Origin: Aulosira sp. FACHB-615
GTDB taxonomy: Bacteria; Cyanobacteriota; Cyanobacteriia; Cyanobacteriales; Nostocaceae
Direction: 5' to 3'
Length of the DNA stretch: 64,000 bases
Assembly: GCF_014698045.1 (NCBI RefSeq)
Contig: NZ_JACJSE010000012.1
Span: 1 to 64,000, forward strand
In this document: positions 25,847-35,898 of the stretch, one piece after another
Numbering within the stretch: position 1 is the stretch's first letter
How the letters are laid out: each line of letters begins with the position of its first letter
The notes under the pieces: model-generated
The model's database searches: none
Seen by the model: only the letters and a program-made list of their open reading frames with translations
What the model was told of the DNA's origin: nothing
Translations under genes and position numbers: made by a program

Positions 25847-28800
25847 TCAAAGATTATAGACAACTGATGGTTGTGCTATCTCTGGAACTGGTGTAGATTC
25901 ATCTGCTGATTGATTAACTCGATTTAGCCATCTTTCGGCTTTGGAGTAGTTATCTTTCTGCACTTGTTTGATGGCTTGTTTGTAGTTGAGGGTTACGCCC
26001 CAAACATCAGAAACGAAGCGTTTTTCCTGTTTCATTTTGTCAAAGAACTGGATAGCTTCTAACAGTGATAAATTACCTTCAGTATTAGCGATCGCTAACA
26101 TCACTTCATAAACATCATCGGCCATTTTGGCATCACCGCACACATAATAATGGCATTTTGGATGACTCAGCAGTTGCCAGATTTCTTTGGGTTTGCGCTG
26201 CATCAAATTTTGGACGTAGACTTTTTCACCGCCTTGGCGAGAAAATGCCACGTTTAATTCTGACAGCACGCCTTGACTGTACCATGTCTGCAATTGCTCT
26301 TGATAAAGGAAGTCTTGGTGATTGCGACAACCAAAGTATAAAGTCGCATCTGCGAGGGTTTTTCCTTGCTGCGCCAAGGCTTCTCGGTATTGCAAGAAGC
26401 CAATTAAAGGTGAAACTCCTGTACCTGGCCCGACCATCAACATCATTGCTTCTGGGTCGCTGGGTGGACGGAAACTGGAGGTACGCACATCAATTCTTAC
26501 TTTGGTTCCTGGTTGCAGTCCAGCGAGGTAGTTAGAACATAGTCCCTGACGAACTTTACCTGCATCGGTTTTAATTTGCAACACCCCGACGGTGATTTGA
26601 ATTTGCTGGGGATGCAATAACGGACAGGAGGAAATGGAGTACAGACGCGGTTTTTGTTTTGGTAGTAATTCCAGTAAGGCGGCGAGGGTAATGGTCGCGC
26701 CGGGAAATTCATCGAATAAATCAGCCACGCTCATGTAATTGTCGGTGATGGTTTTGGTGAGCGCAATGCTTTCGGGGTGGTCTTCACCTTGGCGGAGAAT
26801 TTCTAACCAAGTTTCCAGGCGTTGTTTTTCTGTGTGGTTGGAGGTGGCAGAATGTAAATATGCCAATAAATCGTTGAATGGTTCCCGCACAGCTAAATCT
26901 AGTTCTTCTGATAAGACATGACCAACGGTTGTGGGTACGGCGATGGGTGGTTGATCTTCAGTTTCTTGACCATCGGCGGTGACGTAACTTGCACTAAAGT
27001 AGGTGTCGGGTGTCAAATTCAGGCGATCGCAAATTCGCTGTACCAATTCTGGGGGATTATTAGGATAAACTGCAACGTGATCACCTGTTTCATAGTTGAG
27101 GTGAGTGTTGGCAATGTCAAAGCTAATAAACCGCGTCGAACGACTACCAGGAATGACTTGTTGCAGCAGTTCTTGATTGGCAATTACAGGTACTTCTATC
27201 CCCCGTTCGCCACTTTCCGCTACAGCCAAGTTTTCTATCGCGTTACTAGTGAGGAATTTTACCTGTAATTGAGGTGCGTTGATGGTCGTCCCATCAGCCG
27301 CCGTCGCATCTTCACCCAAGACGCGGCTAATTAATCTCAGCCATTGTTTGAAGGTATCAGCTTGGCCTTTGATTTCATCGGCTTTATGCAGAGGCACAAT
27401 ACAGTTAGCACCGGAACGCGCCAAGGCTTTATCCACAGCAATTCCCGCCGCACAAAACTGTTCATAAACCGTGCTACCCAGTCCCAAGACGGAATAATTC
27501 AAAGTCATCAATGAACCGGGAGGTTGCTTTTTCAACCAGTGCAAGAATTGTTTTCCGTTTGCTGGCATTTCCCCATTCCCAAAGGTGGAGGTAACAATCA
27601 ACACCAGTCTTTCGGAACTTAAATGAGTTTTGTCGTATTCATCCAGCGCCATCACCTTGGGACGGTAACGATTTAATTGCCTTGCAGCCGTCCGCGCAAA
27701 ACCTTCGGCGGTACCGGTTTCCGAGGCGTACAAAATCAAAATCCGGTCTTCTTTGTTGTCGTCTTCGTCCAGAGATGTGGTGAATTTTTCTAAGTCAATG
27801 CCATCTTCCACTGCCCAGCGATCGGCGGCATGGTGATAAGCTGGCTCTAAATAAAAGTCCCGTGTTTGGTGATGCCATACCGGACAAACACTCCCGCCAG
27901 CCGGGGGTAGCACCCAACCCCATTCCGATGGACATTCTCTACCTGCTTTCTTTTCGCGCAAATCATGGGTGAGATATTGGCGTGAGGCAGACTGGTGGTC
28001 TACCATTGTCACCTTCGCTTTTTGGAAAGAATGCAGAATGGCGATATTCAATTCTAAGGCGACGCGATCGCGCCATAAGGTATGCTCAGAACTCGTATCT
28101 AATTTTAGAATGTGGGCGATGTCTTCGAGTTTGTTGTAACGCCCTTCTTCTAAGAAGTCGCGCATCAGTTCTGTACCCATATACCAGCCATTGAAGGGTA
28201 CACAAGCGTAACTAATCCCACCAATATCCATGCGGAAATTACTGATTGCCGGAATTGCATACCAGCGCAACCCCAAGGATTTGAACTCGGCAATGGTGGG
28301 ATGTTCAATATCGATTTCTAAAATTTCTTCTTTGGGGAACTCATACAACTTCGGCTCCATTCCCGGCACTTCAATGACTATTGGTAAAATATCGTAGGGT
28401 GTGCGCGGTTCCGGGGGTTGCCAGCCTAATTTAATGATGGTGTTGGTTAAATCTAAGTTAGCGCGATCGCCGATCACACTACCATCTGGTTGTTCGTAGG
28501 CGGCGTAACGTAATAATTGCGAATTCCACAGCCGCGGCCCCCAGCGTTCTTTGGGGAGTTTGGGACGAAATGCGGTCATAATCACTTGAACATTACCGCC
28601 ATTGGTGCCTAAGCGCAAATGTTCGAGTAATTCTTGAAACATTTCATCGGGATCTGTCACATGGCGACAATCACGCACCACCATGTTATTCCACTGAATC
28701 CGACCAATACATTTAGACGCATTCCGCCAAGCTAACTGTGCGCCATAAGCCAATTCTTCGTAGGTGTGATGATAAGTGCGGGTGGCTTTGATTTCGGCTT

Positions 28801-30289
28801 GAATTTCTGCCCAACGTCGCGCTCGATGTTCTGCTTCCCAACCTTGTTCACTAGCAATTACTTGGAGGAATTGCTCGGCTTTTTTCAGTAACCGTTCTTC
28901 ATTCAGCTTGGGCAGTTTCATCACATTGGTGACGCGATTAAATAATGTCTGCCAAGCCCGCCGCAATTCTGGGGTAAAATTCGGCACATATTTTTCAAAC
29001 AAGACAAACATTGTGTCAGACATGGCAGGATAAGCACAAGATGGCACGCCGACACTGCCGTGAATTTGTCCCAATAACCGCAGTTCCAGCAACAATTCAT
29101 CGATGCTTTCACTCCGCAAGCAACGCATGAGAAAATCTAAGGATTGGAACAGGTGTAGGGAGAGATAATCAATATCGGCTCTGCCGAAAATCGGCAAGAC
29201 AAAGGGATATTTTTCAAACAAGGTTTGATAAAATACCATCCCCATTTCTTGTTTATTTTGGCTAAATATCTGCCAAGTCTCTGCCATTTCCTTGAGTAAT
29301 TCTGGTGTTAAGGCATCTTCGTAGTAACGCACTGCCTCTACCATCGGCAAAATAATATTACTATTGAAAAATTTGTACAGTGCCGAGTTGACACCTTTCG
29401 CTAAATCTTGGCGGTCATATTCTTCTAAGTAAGGAATCGAAGGTAACATCCACATCCAAACTTGTCGCGCTTTTACCCAGTGGTGGGGACGCATCCCAAT
29501 ATCCGCAAACAAAGCCCCGTAATCTTCTACGGTATCAAAGTCATCGCCTGTTTCGTAAGGTACACCTGTCAGGGGTTCAGAAATGATATTTTGGGTGTAT
29601 GGCTGGAGTTGGTGAATACAGTAGTCAAATAACTCATAAAAGTAATCTGTCATACTGTCGATCGCTTCCCCAAAAATATGTTCTAATTCTGGTTCTTCTA
29701 ACAACAGCCGCTTAAAGAACTTTTCCATTTGCAGTTCTTTCCAAGCCCGCAGTTTATTCCAGACATCTTTGACAATGACTTCTTCTTGGGATGTTAGGGG
29801 AATAGGTTCAGGAATTTCAACTTCTTTGTCGATGGTTACGGTTGGTTTGAGTTGAAAACGTGATGGAATTGGCTGATTAGCTAAGAGTTTGATTGTGTGG
29901 CTACCTGCTTCACCAACAGTCTGGGTGATTCTGGCCTGGAGGGTTAAATGAGGTGCGAGACTCCAGGTGGTAATCGGAAATTCTAGTTCGATGGAGTTGT
30001 GTCCATGCAGAAAATCTTGGGCTGCAAAGGTAACTGTCCCAGCATCTTGCCAAGGTTGGGTCAGATCGCCTTGACGGTAACATAGTGTAATAGCGATCGC
30101 GCAGTCTTTATAAATAGTGAAATTCACTAACCAGCTTGGCTGCATCCGCGAAAACAAATCTTTGGATAATATTTCTTGACCTTGCTCAGAGAGAATTTGT
30201 ACACGACATTTATATTTAAAATCCCCACCTGCGGGAAAATCGGCGGCTGATATTTCTGTTAAATGAATGAGTTGTTGAGTGTAATCCAT
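25847..30289 (-). CDS. Globin-containing nitric oxide synthase (oxygenase-reductase fusion)
   Basis: 1480 residues. Order: an unassigned beta-rich N-terminal region (about 1-160); a globin-like segment with HH at 269-270 (about 165-322); a second, clearer globin (about 325-460; proximal His probably H410 in LLGQIHGSVGVP, then FTPELRRAWQTLF); NOS oxygenase (about 480-830) with the heme thiolate C527 in RNASKCIGRIQW, substrate-binding E707 in FNGWYMGTELMRD and the pterin-side CPSEWGWVLPPAGGSVCPVWH; FMN domain (ILYASETGTAEGF, 852-864); FAD domain (RLYSISSCP, 1215-1223); NADPH site (VGPGTGVSP, 1286-1294). Converts L-arginine to NO; in the Synechococcus PCC 7335 relative the globin oxidises NO to nitrate. 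The oxygenase-FMN linker is very short, with no calmodulin site. Full length and intact. Confidence 0.93.
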   Translation of the reverse strand: MDYTQQLIHLTEISAADFPAGGDFKYKCRVQILSEQGQEILSKDLFSRMQPSWLVNFTIYKDCAIAITLCYRQGDLTQPWQDAGTVTFAAQDFLHGHNSIELEFPITTWSLAPHLTLQARITQTVGEAGSHTIKLLANQPIPSRFQLKPTVTIDKEVEIPEPIPLTSQEEVIVKDVWNKLRAWKELQMEKFFKRLLLEEPELEHIFGEAIDSMTDYFYELFDYCIHQLQPYTQNIISEPLTGVPYETGDDFDTVEDYGALFADIGMRPHHWVKARQVWMWMLPSIPYLEEYDRQDLAKGVNSALYKFFNSNIILPMVEAVRYYEDALTPELLKEMAETWQIFSQNKQEMGMVFYQTLFEKYPFVLPIFGRADIDYLSLHLFQSLDFLMRCLRSESIDELLLELRLLGQIHGSVGVPSCAYPAMSDTMFVLFEKYVPNFTPELRRAWQTLFNRVTNVMKLPKLNEERLLKKAEQFLQVIASEQGWEAEHRARRWAEIQAEIKATRTYHHTYEELAYGAQLAWRNASKCIGRIQWNNMVVRDCRHVTDPDEMFQELLEHLRLGTNGGNVQVIMTAFRPKLPKERWGPRLWNSQLLRYAAYEQPDGSVIGDRANLDLTNTIIKLGWQPPEPRTPYDILPIVIEVPGMEPKLYEFPKEEILEIDIEHPTIAEFKSLGLRWYAIPAISNFRMDIGGISYACVPFNGWYMGTELMRDFLEEGRYNKLEDIAHILKLDTSSEHTLWRDRVALELNIAILHSFQKAKVTMVDHQSASRQYLTHDLREKKAGRECPSEWGWVLPPAGGSVCPVWHHQTRDFYLEPAYHHAADRWAVEDGIDLEKFTTSLDEDDNKEDRILILYASETGTAEGFARTAARQLNRYRPKVMALDEYDKTHLSSERLVLIVTSTFGNGEMPANGKQFLHWLKKQPPGSLMTLNYSVLGLGSTVYEQFCAAGIAVDKALARSGANCIVPLHKADEIKGQADTFKQWLRLISRVLGEDATAADGTTINAPQLQVKFLTSNAIENLAVAESGERGIEVPVIANQELLQQVIPGSRSTRFISFDIANTHLNYETGDHVAVYPNNPPELVQRICDRLNLTPDTYFSASYVTADGQETEDQPPIAVPTTVGHVLSEELDLAVREPFNDLLAYLHSATSNHTEKQRLETWLEILRQGEDHPESIALTKTITDNYMSVADLFDEFPGATITLAALLELLPKQKPRLYSISSCPLLHPQQIQITVGVLQIKTDAGKVRQGLCSNYLAGLQPGTKVRIDVRTSSFRPPSDPEAMMLMVGPGTGVSPLIGFLQYREALAQQGKTLADATLYFGCRNHQDFLYQEQLQTWYSQGVLSELNVAFSRQGGEKVYVQNLMQRKPKEIWQLLSHPKCHYYVCGDAKMADDVYEVMLAIANTEGNLSLLEAIQFFDKMKQEKRFVSDVWGVTLNYKQAIKQVQKDNYSKAERWLNRVNQSADESTPVPEIAQPSVVYNL

Positions 30290-30365
30290 ATTTAAAAATT
30301 ACTGGGATAAATAGTTAAGTTTGACTTACACAGTGAAATTACAAATCAACGGTTTAGCAAGGGCA

Positions 30366-30468
30366 TATAGCAGTCCTATTTGATCCGTGAACAATAGAGA
30401 CAAGGGAGACAAGGATGACAGGGTAGGCAAGGGAGAAAGATGTTTGTAAATCATTTAGGATTGCTATA
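30366..30468. repeat. MITE-like element upstream of the NO synthase gene
   Basis: tatagcagtccta (30366-30378) and taggattgctata (30456-30468) are inverted with one mismatch. Inside are four gagacaagg-type nonamers (30397-30432). Same family as 15572-15813. The remaining 600 bases between the NO synthase start and the PhzF gene show no open frame and must hold the synthase promoter. Confidence 0.6.
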
Positions 30469-30912
30469 GGAATATAGGGGCGTGTTTAGGTAAACAATCA
30501 TCACACCCCGACACCCCAAAAATGCCAGTCTCAACCGACCAACTTTGTGTGTAAGTTTTATGTGGTTACAAAATGCTCTTGATATGGACAAAAAGCCAAA
30601 TTTTACAAAACAGAATTCAGGAGTCAGCCAACGAATAAATCAGAAAATATCGGTGTTCAAAACCCTTACAACCTAACACCCATTTTGAACGAACAATCTT
30701 GGTAATTAAATCCTGTAATTGACTCTAATTCTTGAACTCTCAGTTTTATATATTTCTTCAACAGGTATTTGCACATATACACTGACTCACAATTCCTTAA
30801 ATTGAGATTAACTAAGCTGAAGTTTGCGTGTTAGATGATACATAAGGTTGTATTATACAGGTTTTTTCAGTGTAAATCACTACAATCCCACAGCAAAATT
30901 TTACTTTTTGTT

Positions 30913-31713
30913 TCAATCACTGATCAGTTCACCTTTTAGGATAGTAACTGCTTGACCAGAAAGGAGTACGCGATCGCCACCGTCGTAATACAACTTAACT
31001 ACGCCACCGCGATGGGATGCTTGATAAGCCAAGAAAGCATTTTTATCCAAGCGATCGCGCCAAAACGGTGCTAAACAACAATGGGCGGCTCCCGTCACTG
31101 GGTCTTCATCAATGCCCAAAGCTGGCGCAAAAAACCGAGACACAAAATCAAATTCTGAGCCTGGATGAGCTTTACTCGTAACGATTACCCCATCTACAGG
31201 GAAAGTTTTCAAAAGTTGAAAATTTGGCTGCATTTGCCGTACTACATCTTCTGATTCTATTTCTACGAGATAACCGAGAGAATTTTGGTAAACAGCTTGA
31301 TAATTTACACCTAAAGCCATACTGAGTTCCGGTGGTGCAATAGTTACTTGTGAGTGATTAGCAGGAAAATTCAGTTCAATCCATTCATTTTGGCGCTTGG
31401 CAATCAATAACCCACTTTTGGTATGAAATCTCGCCACTTCGTCACTCGCTAAATGTCCTTGTGACCACAACACATGGGCGCTGGCTAAAGTTGCATGACC
31501 ACAAAGCGGCACTTCTACAGCTGGCGTAAACCAACGCAGATTAAAGCCATCCTCTTGTTTCACCAAAAAAGCCGTTTCCGACAAATTCATTTCCTGTGCT
31601 ACCTGCTGCATCCAGTCAGTGTCTTTTGGTGCAGGCAAAACACAAACAGCCGCCGGATTTCCCGCAAAAGGTTTATCGGTAAAAGCATCAACCTGAGTAA
31701 TGATTTGTCCCAT
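30913..31713 (-). CDS. PhzF-family isomerase/epimerase
   Basis: 266 residues. The family hallmarks are present: VDAFTDKPFAGNPAAVCVL, the catalytic glutamate in NLSETAFLV (E46), RWFTPAVEVPLCGHATLASAHVL, and DEDPVTGAAHCCLAPFW in the second half. The fold is like diaminopimelate epimerase, made of two similar lobes. In phenazine producers PhzF isomerises DHHA, but no other phz genes are here, so this is a PhzF-like enzyme of unknown substrate. Divergent from pepP with about 90 bases between them. Confidence 0.85.
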   Translation of the reverse strand: MGQIITQVDAFTDKPFAGNPAAVCVLPAPKDTDWMQQVAQEMNLSETAFLVKQEDGFNLRWFTPAVEVPLCGHATLASAHVLWSQGHLASDEVARFHTKSGLLIAKRQNEWIELNFPANHSQVTIAPPELSMALGVNYQAVYQNSLGYLVEIESEDVVRQMQPNFQLLKTFPVDGVIVTSKAHPGSEFDFVSRFFAPALGIDEDPVTGAAHCCLAPFWRDRLDKNAFLAYQASHRGGVVKLYYDGGDRVLLSGQAVTILKGELISD

Positions 31714-31804
31714 GAACTTACTTTAGAATATGGAAGCAATATATATCTACGAGAGTACATTAAAGATTTACGCAACTTCTCTACGCCACTTTGCGTTTGA
31801 AATT

Positions 31805-33208
31805 ATGCAAATTCACCATATCTCCAACACCCTCAGCGATACTTTACGTCACAGAAGAGAAAAACTAGCTCAATTAATTGATTTCCCGGTAATTCTTTGG
31901 TCAGGAAGCAGCAGCCCCCGCAACTTTCGAGCTAATACCTATCCTTTCCGCGCCAGCAGCCATTTCCTCTACTTTGCTGGCTTACCTCTAAACAACGCCG
32001 CCATTCGCCTAGAAGCGGGCAAACTAGAGTTATTCATTGATGATCCCGAACCCGGTAGCGCCTTATGGCACGGTGAAACACCCAAACGCGAAGAAATTGC
32101 CGCCAAAATTGGTGCAGATACAGCGAGAACCTTATCTGAGTTGAAACATCGCGGTCATAATGCCGCCTCAATTCCCGTGCAGAATTATCGTACAAGTCTT
32201 GTACAGTCCCAAATTCTGCACAGAGAAATTTCTTCACCTTATGATTTAGAGGGATTAGATTTAGCATTAGCCAAGGCAATTGTCAGTTTACGCCTCACCC
32301 ACGATGGGGAAGCCTTAGCCGAATTACGCAAAGCTGCGGCTGTGAGTGTGGCTGCACACAAAGCAGGTATGGCCGCCACCCCCAAAGCAAAACAAGAAGC
32401 AGAAGTCCGGGCGGCAATGGAAGGGGTAATTATTGCCCAAAATATGACCACTTCTTACAACAGTATTGTGACTGTTCACGGCGAAGTTTTGCATAATGAC
32501 GTATATCATCACCCATTGCAACCCGGTGATTTACTGTTGGCTGATGTGGGTGCAGAAACAGAAATGGGGTGGGCGGCTGATATTACCCGCACTTGGCCTG
32601 TGTCTGGTAAATTTTCCGCCACACAACGAGATATTTATAATGTGGTTTTAGCGGCTCATGATGCTTGCATTGCTAAAATTCGCCCTGGCGTAGAGTATCG
32701 AGATATTCATTTATTAGCCGCAACAGTAATTGCGGAAGGGTTAGTTGATTTAGGCATTTTACAAGGCAACCCCCAAGATTTAGTGGAATTAGATGCCCAT
32801 GCCTTGTTTTTCCCACATGGAATTGGGCATTTACTGGGTTTAGATGTGCATGATATGGAAGACTTGGGAGATTTAGCCGGATATGAAGATGATAGAACCA
32901 GGAGCGATCGCTTTGGCTTAAGTTACCTGCGTCTCAATCGTCCCCTACGTCCAGGAATGCTCATCACAATTGAACCAGGATTTTATCAAGTCCCAGCAAT
33001 TTTAAATGACCCGCAAAATCGCGCTAAATATCAAAACATCATCAATTGGCAGCGTCTAGAACAATTTGCCGATGTCCGGGGTATCCGCATCGAAGATGAT
33101 GTTTTAGTTACCACCGATGGCAGTGAAATTTTAACAGCCACCTTACCAAATGATGCTGATACTGTAGAAGCTTTAGTCAATAACCTTGATGGAGAGGCTG
33201 GAGGCTAA
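31805..33208 (+). CDS. pepP: Xaa-Pro aminopeptidase (M24B)
   Basis: 467 residues from the ATG at 31805 (MQIHHISNTLSDTLRHRREKLAQLI); an open frame runs 75 bases further upstream, but the extra peptide does not look like the family. It removes N-terminal residues before proline. The N-terminal creatinase-like domain has PFRASSHFLYFAGLP. The dimetal site is complete: DVGAETEMGWAADITRTWP (two Asp), FFPHGIGHLLGLDVHD (His), TIEPGFY (Glu) and IRIEDDVLVT (Glu). Cytoplasmic. Lies divergent to the PhzF-like gene. Confidence 0.88.
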   Translation: MQIHHISNTLSDTLRHRREKLAQLIDFPVILWSGSSSPRNFRANTYPFRASSHFLYFAGLPLNNAAIRLEAGKLELFIDDPEPGSALWHGETPKREEIAAKIGADTARTLSELKHRGHNAASIPVQNYRTSLVQSQILHREISSPYDLEGLDLALAKAIVSLRLTHDGEALAELRKAAAVSVAAHKAGMAATPKAKQEAEVRAAMEGVIIAQNMTTSYNSIVTVHGEVLHNDVYHHPLQPGDLLLADVGAETEMGWAADITRTWPVSGKFSATQRDIYNVVLAAHDACIAKIRPGVEYRDIHLLAATVIAEGLVDLGILQGNPQDLVELDAHALFFPHGIGHLLGLDVHDMEDLGDLAGYEDDRTRSDRFGLSYLRLNRPLRPGMLITIEPGFYQVPAILNDPQNRAKYQNIINWQRLEQFADVRGIRIEDDVLVTTDGSEILTATLPNDADTVEALVNNLDGEAGG

Positions 33209-33292
33209 AAATAAAAAATATCCCAGCTTTTGGGGAGAAGGGAGATAGATTTTATATCCGCTACCTATGATATGAAAAGGCTATTTAAGTAG

Positions 33293-33355
33293 GGTGTGTT
33301 ACGGCTATGCCAGGATTTCGGAACCTAAGACTGTGGAAATTAGCCGTAACGCACC
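33293..33355. repeat. Inverted-repeat element
   Basis: ggtgtgttacggct (33293-33306) and agccgtaacgcacc (33342-33355) are inverted with one mismatch. The same module occurs at about 8510-8560. The rest of the 520-base gap before the response regulator is A/T-rich with no gene seen. Confidence 0.5.
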
Positions 33356-33731
33356 ATTTTTCTCGGTGCGTTCAGGTTTGTTATGAGTAGGTTGATGTTA
33401 AAAATTTTCGTTGTGGTATTATTTTATCTTTATTTTGTGAAGGTTAGGACTAAAGTAATAAAGCAATTTCGCTCTCTAGACACAGATTTTAAGAATCACA
33501 CTGATTAAAATTAAGTTAATAATTTTTAATTTTCTACCTGCAACCTATATTCATATACTATAAGTATTAGTTACAGCAACTAACTAGATATCTAAAATAT
33601 CAATATCAGTATCTTTCAAAAAATAAAAAAACAAAATTTGTATATCATCATTGATATATCTAAACATTGGATGATTTATATTTAGCTTTTTAGTTCAAAA
33701 ATCAATATTTATTATTTATTAAATTAATTTG

Positions 33732-34148
33732 ATGATGAGCGAAAAAATAAACAATAAAAATCCTCATATTCTTGTATGCGATGATTGTCAGGTAACTTGT
33801 CAGTTATTACAACTAATTTTAGAAACAAATGGTTATCAAGTTACTACAGTCTTGAGTGGAGAAGAAGTATTGCAAAAAATAGCATCTCAAACATTTGATT
33901 TGCTTTTATTAGATGTCACAATGCCAGGAATGGATGGTTATGAAGTAGCCGATCGCATCCAACAAAATCGCAGTTGTAAGTGTTTACCAATTTTGTTACT
34001 AAGTGGCTACGAAGAAGACACCATCAAAAAAAAGTGCCAAGCCAACGTAGCGGGTATTATCCGCAAGCCAGTTGATATGAATGTCTTGTTAGCAGTCGTC
34101 AAACAAGCTTTACAATTATGTAACTGCCACCACATCAGTGTTGCTTAA
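33732..34148 (+). CDS. Single-domain CheY-like response regulator
   Basis: 138 residues from the ATG at 33732. A lone receiver domain: acidic pair CDD near the N-terminus, phospho-acceptor Asp in LLLLDVTMPGMDGYE (D61), conserved Ser in LLLSGY, and Lys in IIRKPVD (K112). There is no output domain, so it probably acts by protein contact. No histidine kinase is adjacent. The many cysteines (CDDCQVTC, SCKC, CNCHH) are unusual for a receiver. Confidence 0.85.
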   Translation: MMSEKINNKNPHILVCDDCQVTCQLLQLILETNGYQVTTVLSGEEVLQKIASQTFDLLLLDVTMPGMDGYEVADRIQQNRSCKCLPILLLSGYEEDTIKKKCQANVAGIIRKPVDMNVLLAVVKQALQLCNCHHISVA

Positions 34149-34257
34149 CACTAAAATTGTGAAAAAATACGGTTTACCACCCCAAACCCAGTAGGTATCC
34201 AGTTGCTCAACTCGGAGTGAAAACTACTAAGCTGGTAGATAGCACGTTAAAACTCTA

Positions 34258-34293
34258 CCGGAAATTCTGCATCGCCTTTGGCGACAATTCCGG
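34258..34293 (+). promoter_or_regulatory. Hairpin in the leader of ffh
   Basis: ccggaa / ttccgg outer stem with an inner tcgcc-ttt-ggcga stem, 34 bases upstream of the ffh start. There is no T run, so it is not a normal terminator; it may be a structured 5' UTR element. Confidence 0.35.
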
Positions 34294-34326
34294 CTTCCTC
34301 ATTGGCTAAATACTTGTAACTTAGAT

Positions 34327-35787
34327 ATGTTTGATGCACTAGCAGACCGTTTAGAATCCGCCTGGAAAAAACTTCGGGGTCAAGATAAAATCTCGCAATC
34401 CAATATTCAAGAGGCTTTGCGAGAAGTCCGCCGCGCTTTATTAGAAGCAGATGTCAACCTCCAGGTAGTCAAAGATTTTATTAGCGAAGTTGAAGCCAAG
34501 GCGCAGGGAGCCGAGGTAATTTCTGGCGTGCGCCCAGACCAGCAGTTCATCAAAATTGTCTACGATGAATTGGTGCAGGTGATGGGGGAAGAAAACGTTC
34601 CCCTGGTGGAAGCTGAACAAAAGCCGACAATTGTGTTGATGGCTGGTTTGCAAGGTACTGGTAAAACCACAGCCACAGCCAAATTAGCTTTACATCTACG
34701 AAAATTAGAGCGCAGCTGTTTGTTAGTCGCCACAGACGTATATCGCCCCGCCGCAATTGATCAGTTGATCACCTTGGGTAAGCAAATTAACGTACCAGTA
34801 TTTGATCTGGGTAGTGATGCTGACCCTGTAGAAATTGCTCGCCAAGGTGTAGAACGTGCCAAAGCTGAAGGTGTCAACACAGTCATCATTGATACTGCGG
34901 GTCGTCTGCAAATCGACGAAGACATGATGGCGGAGTTAGCGCGGATTAAGGAAATAGTCCAACCCCACGAGACTTTGTTGGTGGTGGACTCCATGACTGG
35001 TCAAGAAGCCGCCAACCTCACCCGCACCTTCCATGAGCAAATCGGCATTACTGGGGCAATTCTCACCAAGTTAGATGGTGATAGCCGTGGTGGTGCAGCT
35101 TTGTCAGTCCGCCAAATTTCCGGCGCACCCATCAAATTTGTCGGTGTTGGGGAAAAAGTCGAAGCCCTACAACCTTTTTACCCTGACCGGATGGCATCGC
35201 GGATTTTGGGGATGGGCGATGTTTTGACTTTGGTAGAAAAAGCCCAAGAAGAAATTGACTTGGCCGATGCCGAGCAAATGCAAGAGAAAATTCTGTCAGC
35301 GAAGTTTGACTTTACCGACTTTCTCAAACAGCTGCGTTTGCTGAAAAATATGGGGTCACTGGGAGGCATTCTCAAGATGATTCCTGGTATGGGTAAGCTG
35401 TCTGATGATCAACTCAAGCAGGGTGAAACTCAGCTAAAACGCTGCGAAGCGATGATTAATTCCATGACCAAGCAAGAACGCCAAGACCCAGATTTATTGG
35501 CAAGTTCTCCCAGCCGCAGACGACGGGTGGCTAAGGGTGCTGGTTACAAAGAAGCTGATGTGAGTAAGCTGGTATCAGACTTCCAAAAAATGCGATCGCT
35601 CATGCAACAAATGGGTAAAGGTAACTTCCCTGGTATGCCGGGAATGTTCGGCGGCGGTGGTATGGGCAACGCCTACGCAGGTGGTCGTCCCGCCGCCCCC
35701 GGATGGCGCGGTTATAACGGCGGTGGTGGCGGCAGCAAAAAGAAAAAACCCAAGGATAAGAAGAAAAAGGGCTTTGGGAACTTGTAG
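34327..35787 (+). CDS. ffh: Signal recognition particle GTPase Ffh
   Basis: 486 residues. N domain (1-90), then the G domain with GLQGTGKTT (107-115), DTAGRLQID, TKLDGDSRGGAAL and the insertion typical of SRP GTPases, then the methionine-rich M domain (about 300-435, KNMGSLGGILKMIPGM, SPSRRRRVAKGAG) that binds SRP RNA and signal sequences. The C-terminus ends in a Gly-rich run and a Lys-rich tail (GGGGSKKKKPKDKKKKG). It targets nascent membrane proteins to the translocon with FtsY. First of a housekeeping run ffh-rpsP-KH-rpsU-phoH. Confidence 0.96.
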   Translation: MFDALADRLESAWKKLRGQDKISQSNIQEALREVRRALLEADVNLQVVKDFISEVEAKAQGAEVISGVRPDQQFIKIVYDELVQVMGEENVPLVEAEQKPTIVLMAGLQGTGKTTATAKLALHLRKLERSCLLVATDVYRPAAIDQLITLGKQINVPVFDLGSDADPVEIARQGVERAKAEGVNTVIIDTAGRLQIDEDMMAELARIKEIVQPHETLLVVDSMTGQEAANLTRTFHEQIGITGAILTKLDGDSRGGAALSVRQISGAPIKFVGVGEKVEALQPFYPDRMASRILGMGDVLTLVEKAQEEIDLADAEQMQEKILSAKFDFTDFLKQLRLLKNMGSLGGILKMIPGMGKLSDDQLKQGETQLKRCEAMINSMTKQERQDPDLLASSPSRRRRVAKGAGYKEADVSKLVSDFQKMRSLMQQMGKGNFPGMPGMFGGGGMGNAYAGGRPAAPGWRGYNGGGGGSKKKKPKDKKKKGFGNL

Positions 35788-35791
35788 AAGA

Positions 35792-35872
35792 GGGGATAGG
35801 GAGGACAAGGTAGGCAAGGGGGACAAGGGAGACAAGGGGGATAGGGGGGACAAGGAGGACAAGGGAGAACAG
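35792..35872. repeat. Nonamer short tandem repeat, nine units
   Basis: Nine consecutive 9-base units, including ggggatagg, gaggacaag, gtaggcaag, ggggacaag, ggagacaag and ggagaacag. G-rich on the plus strand. Begins five bases after the ffh stop codon. Confidence 0.85.
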
Positions 35873-35898
35873 TTTTTCATCACCTACACCCGCCAACT

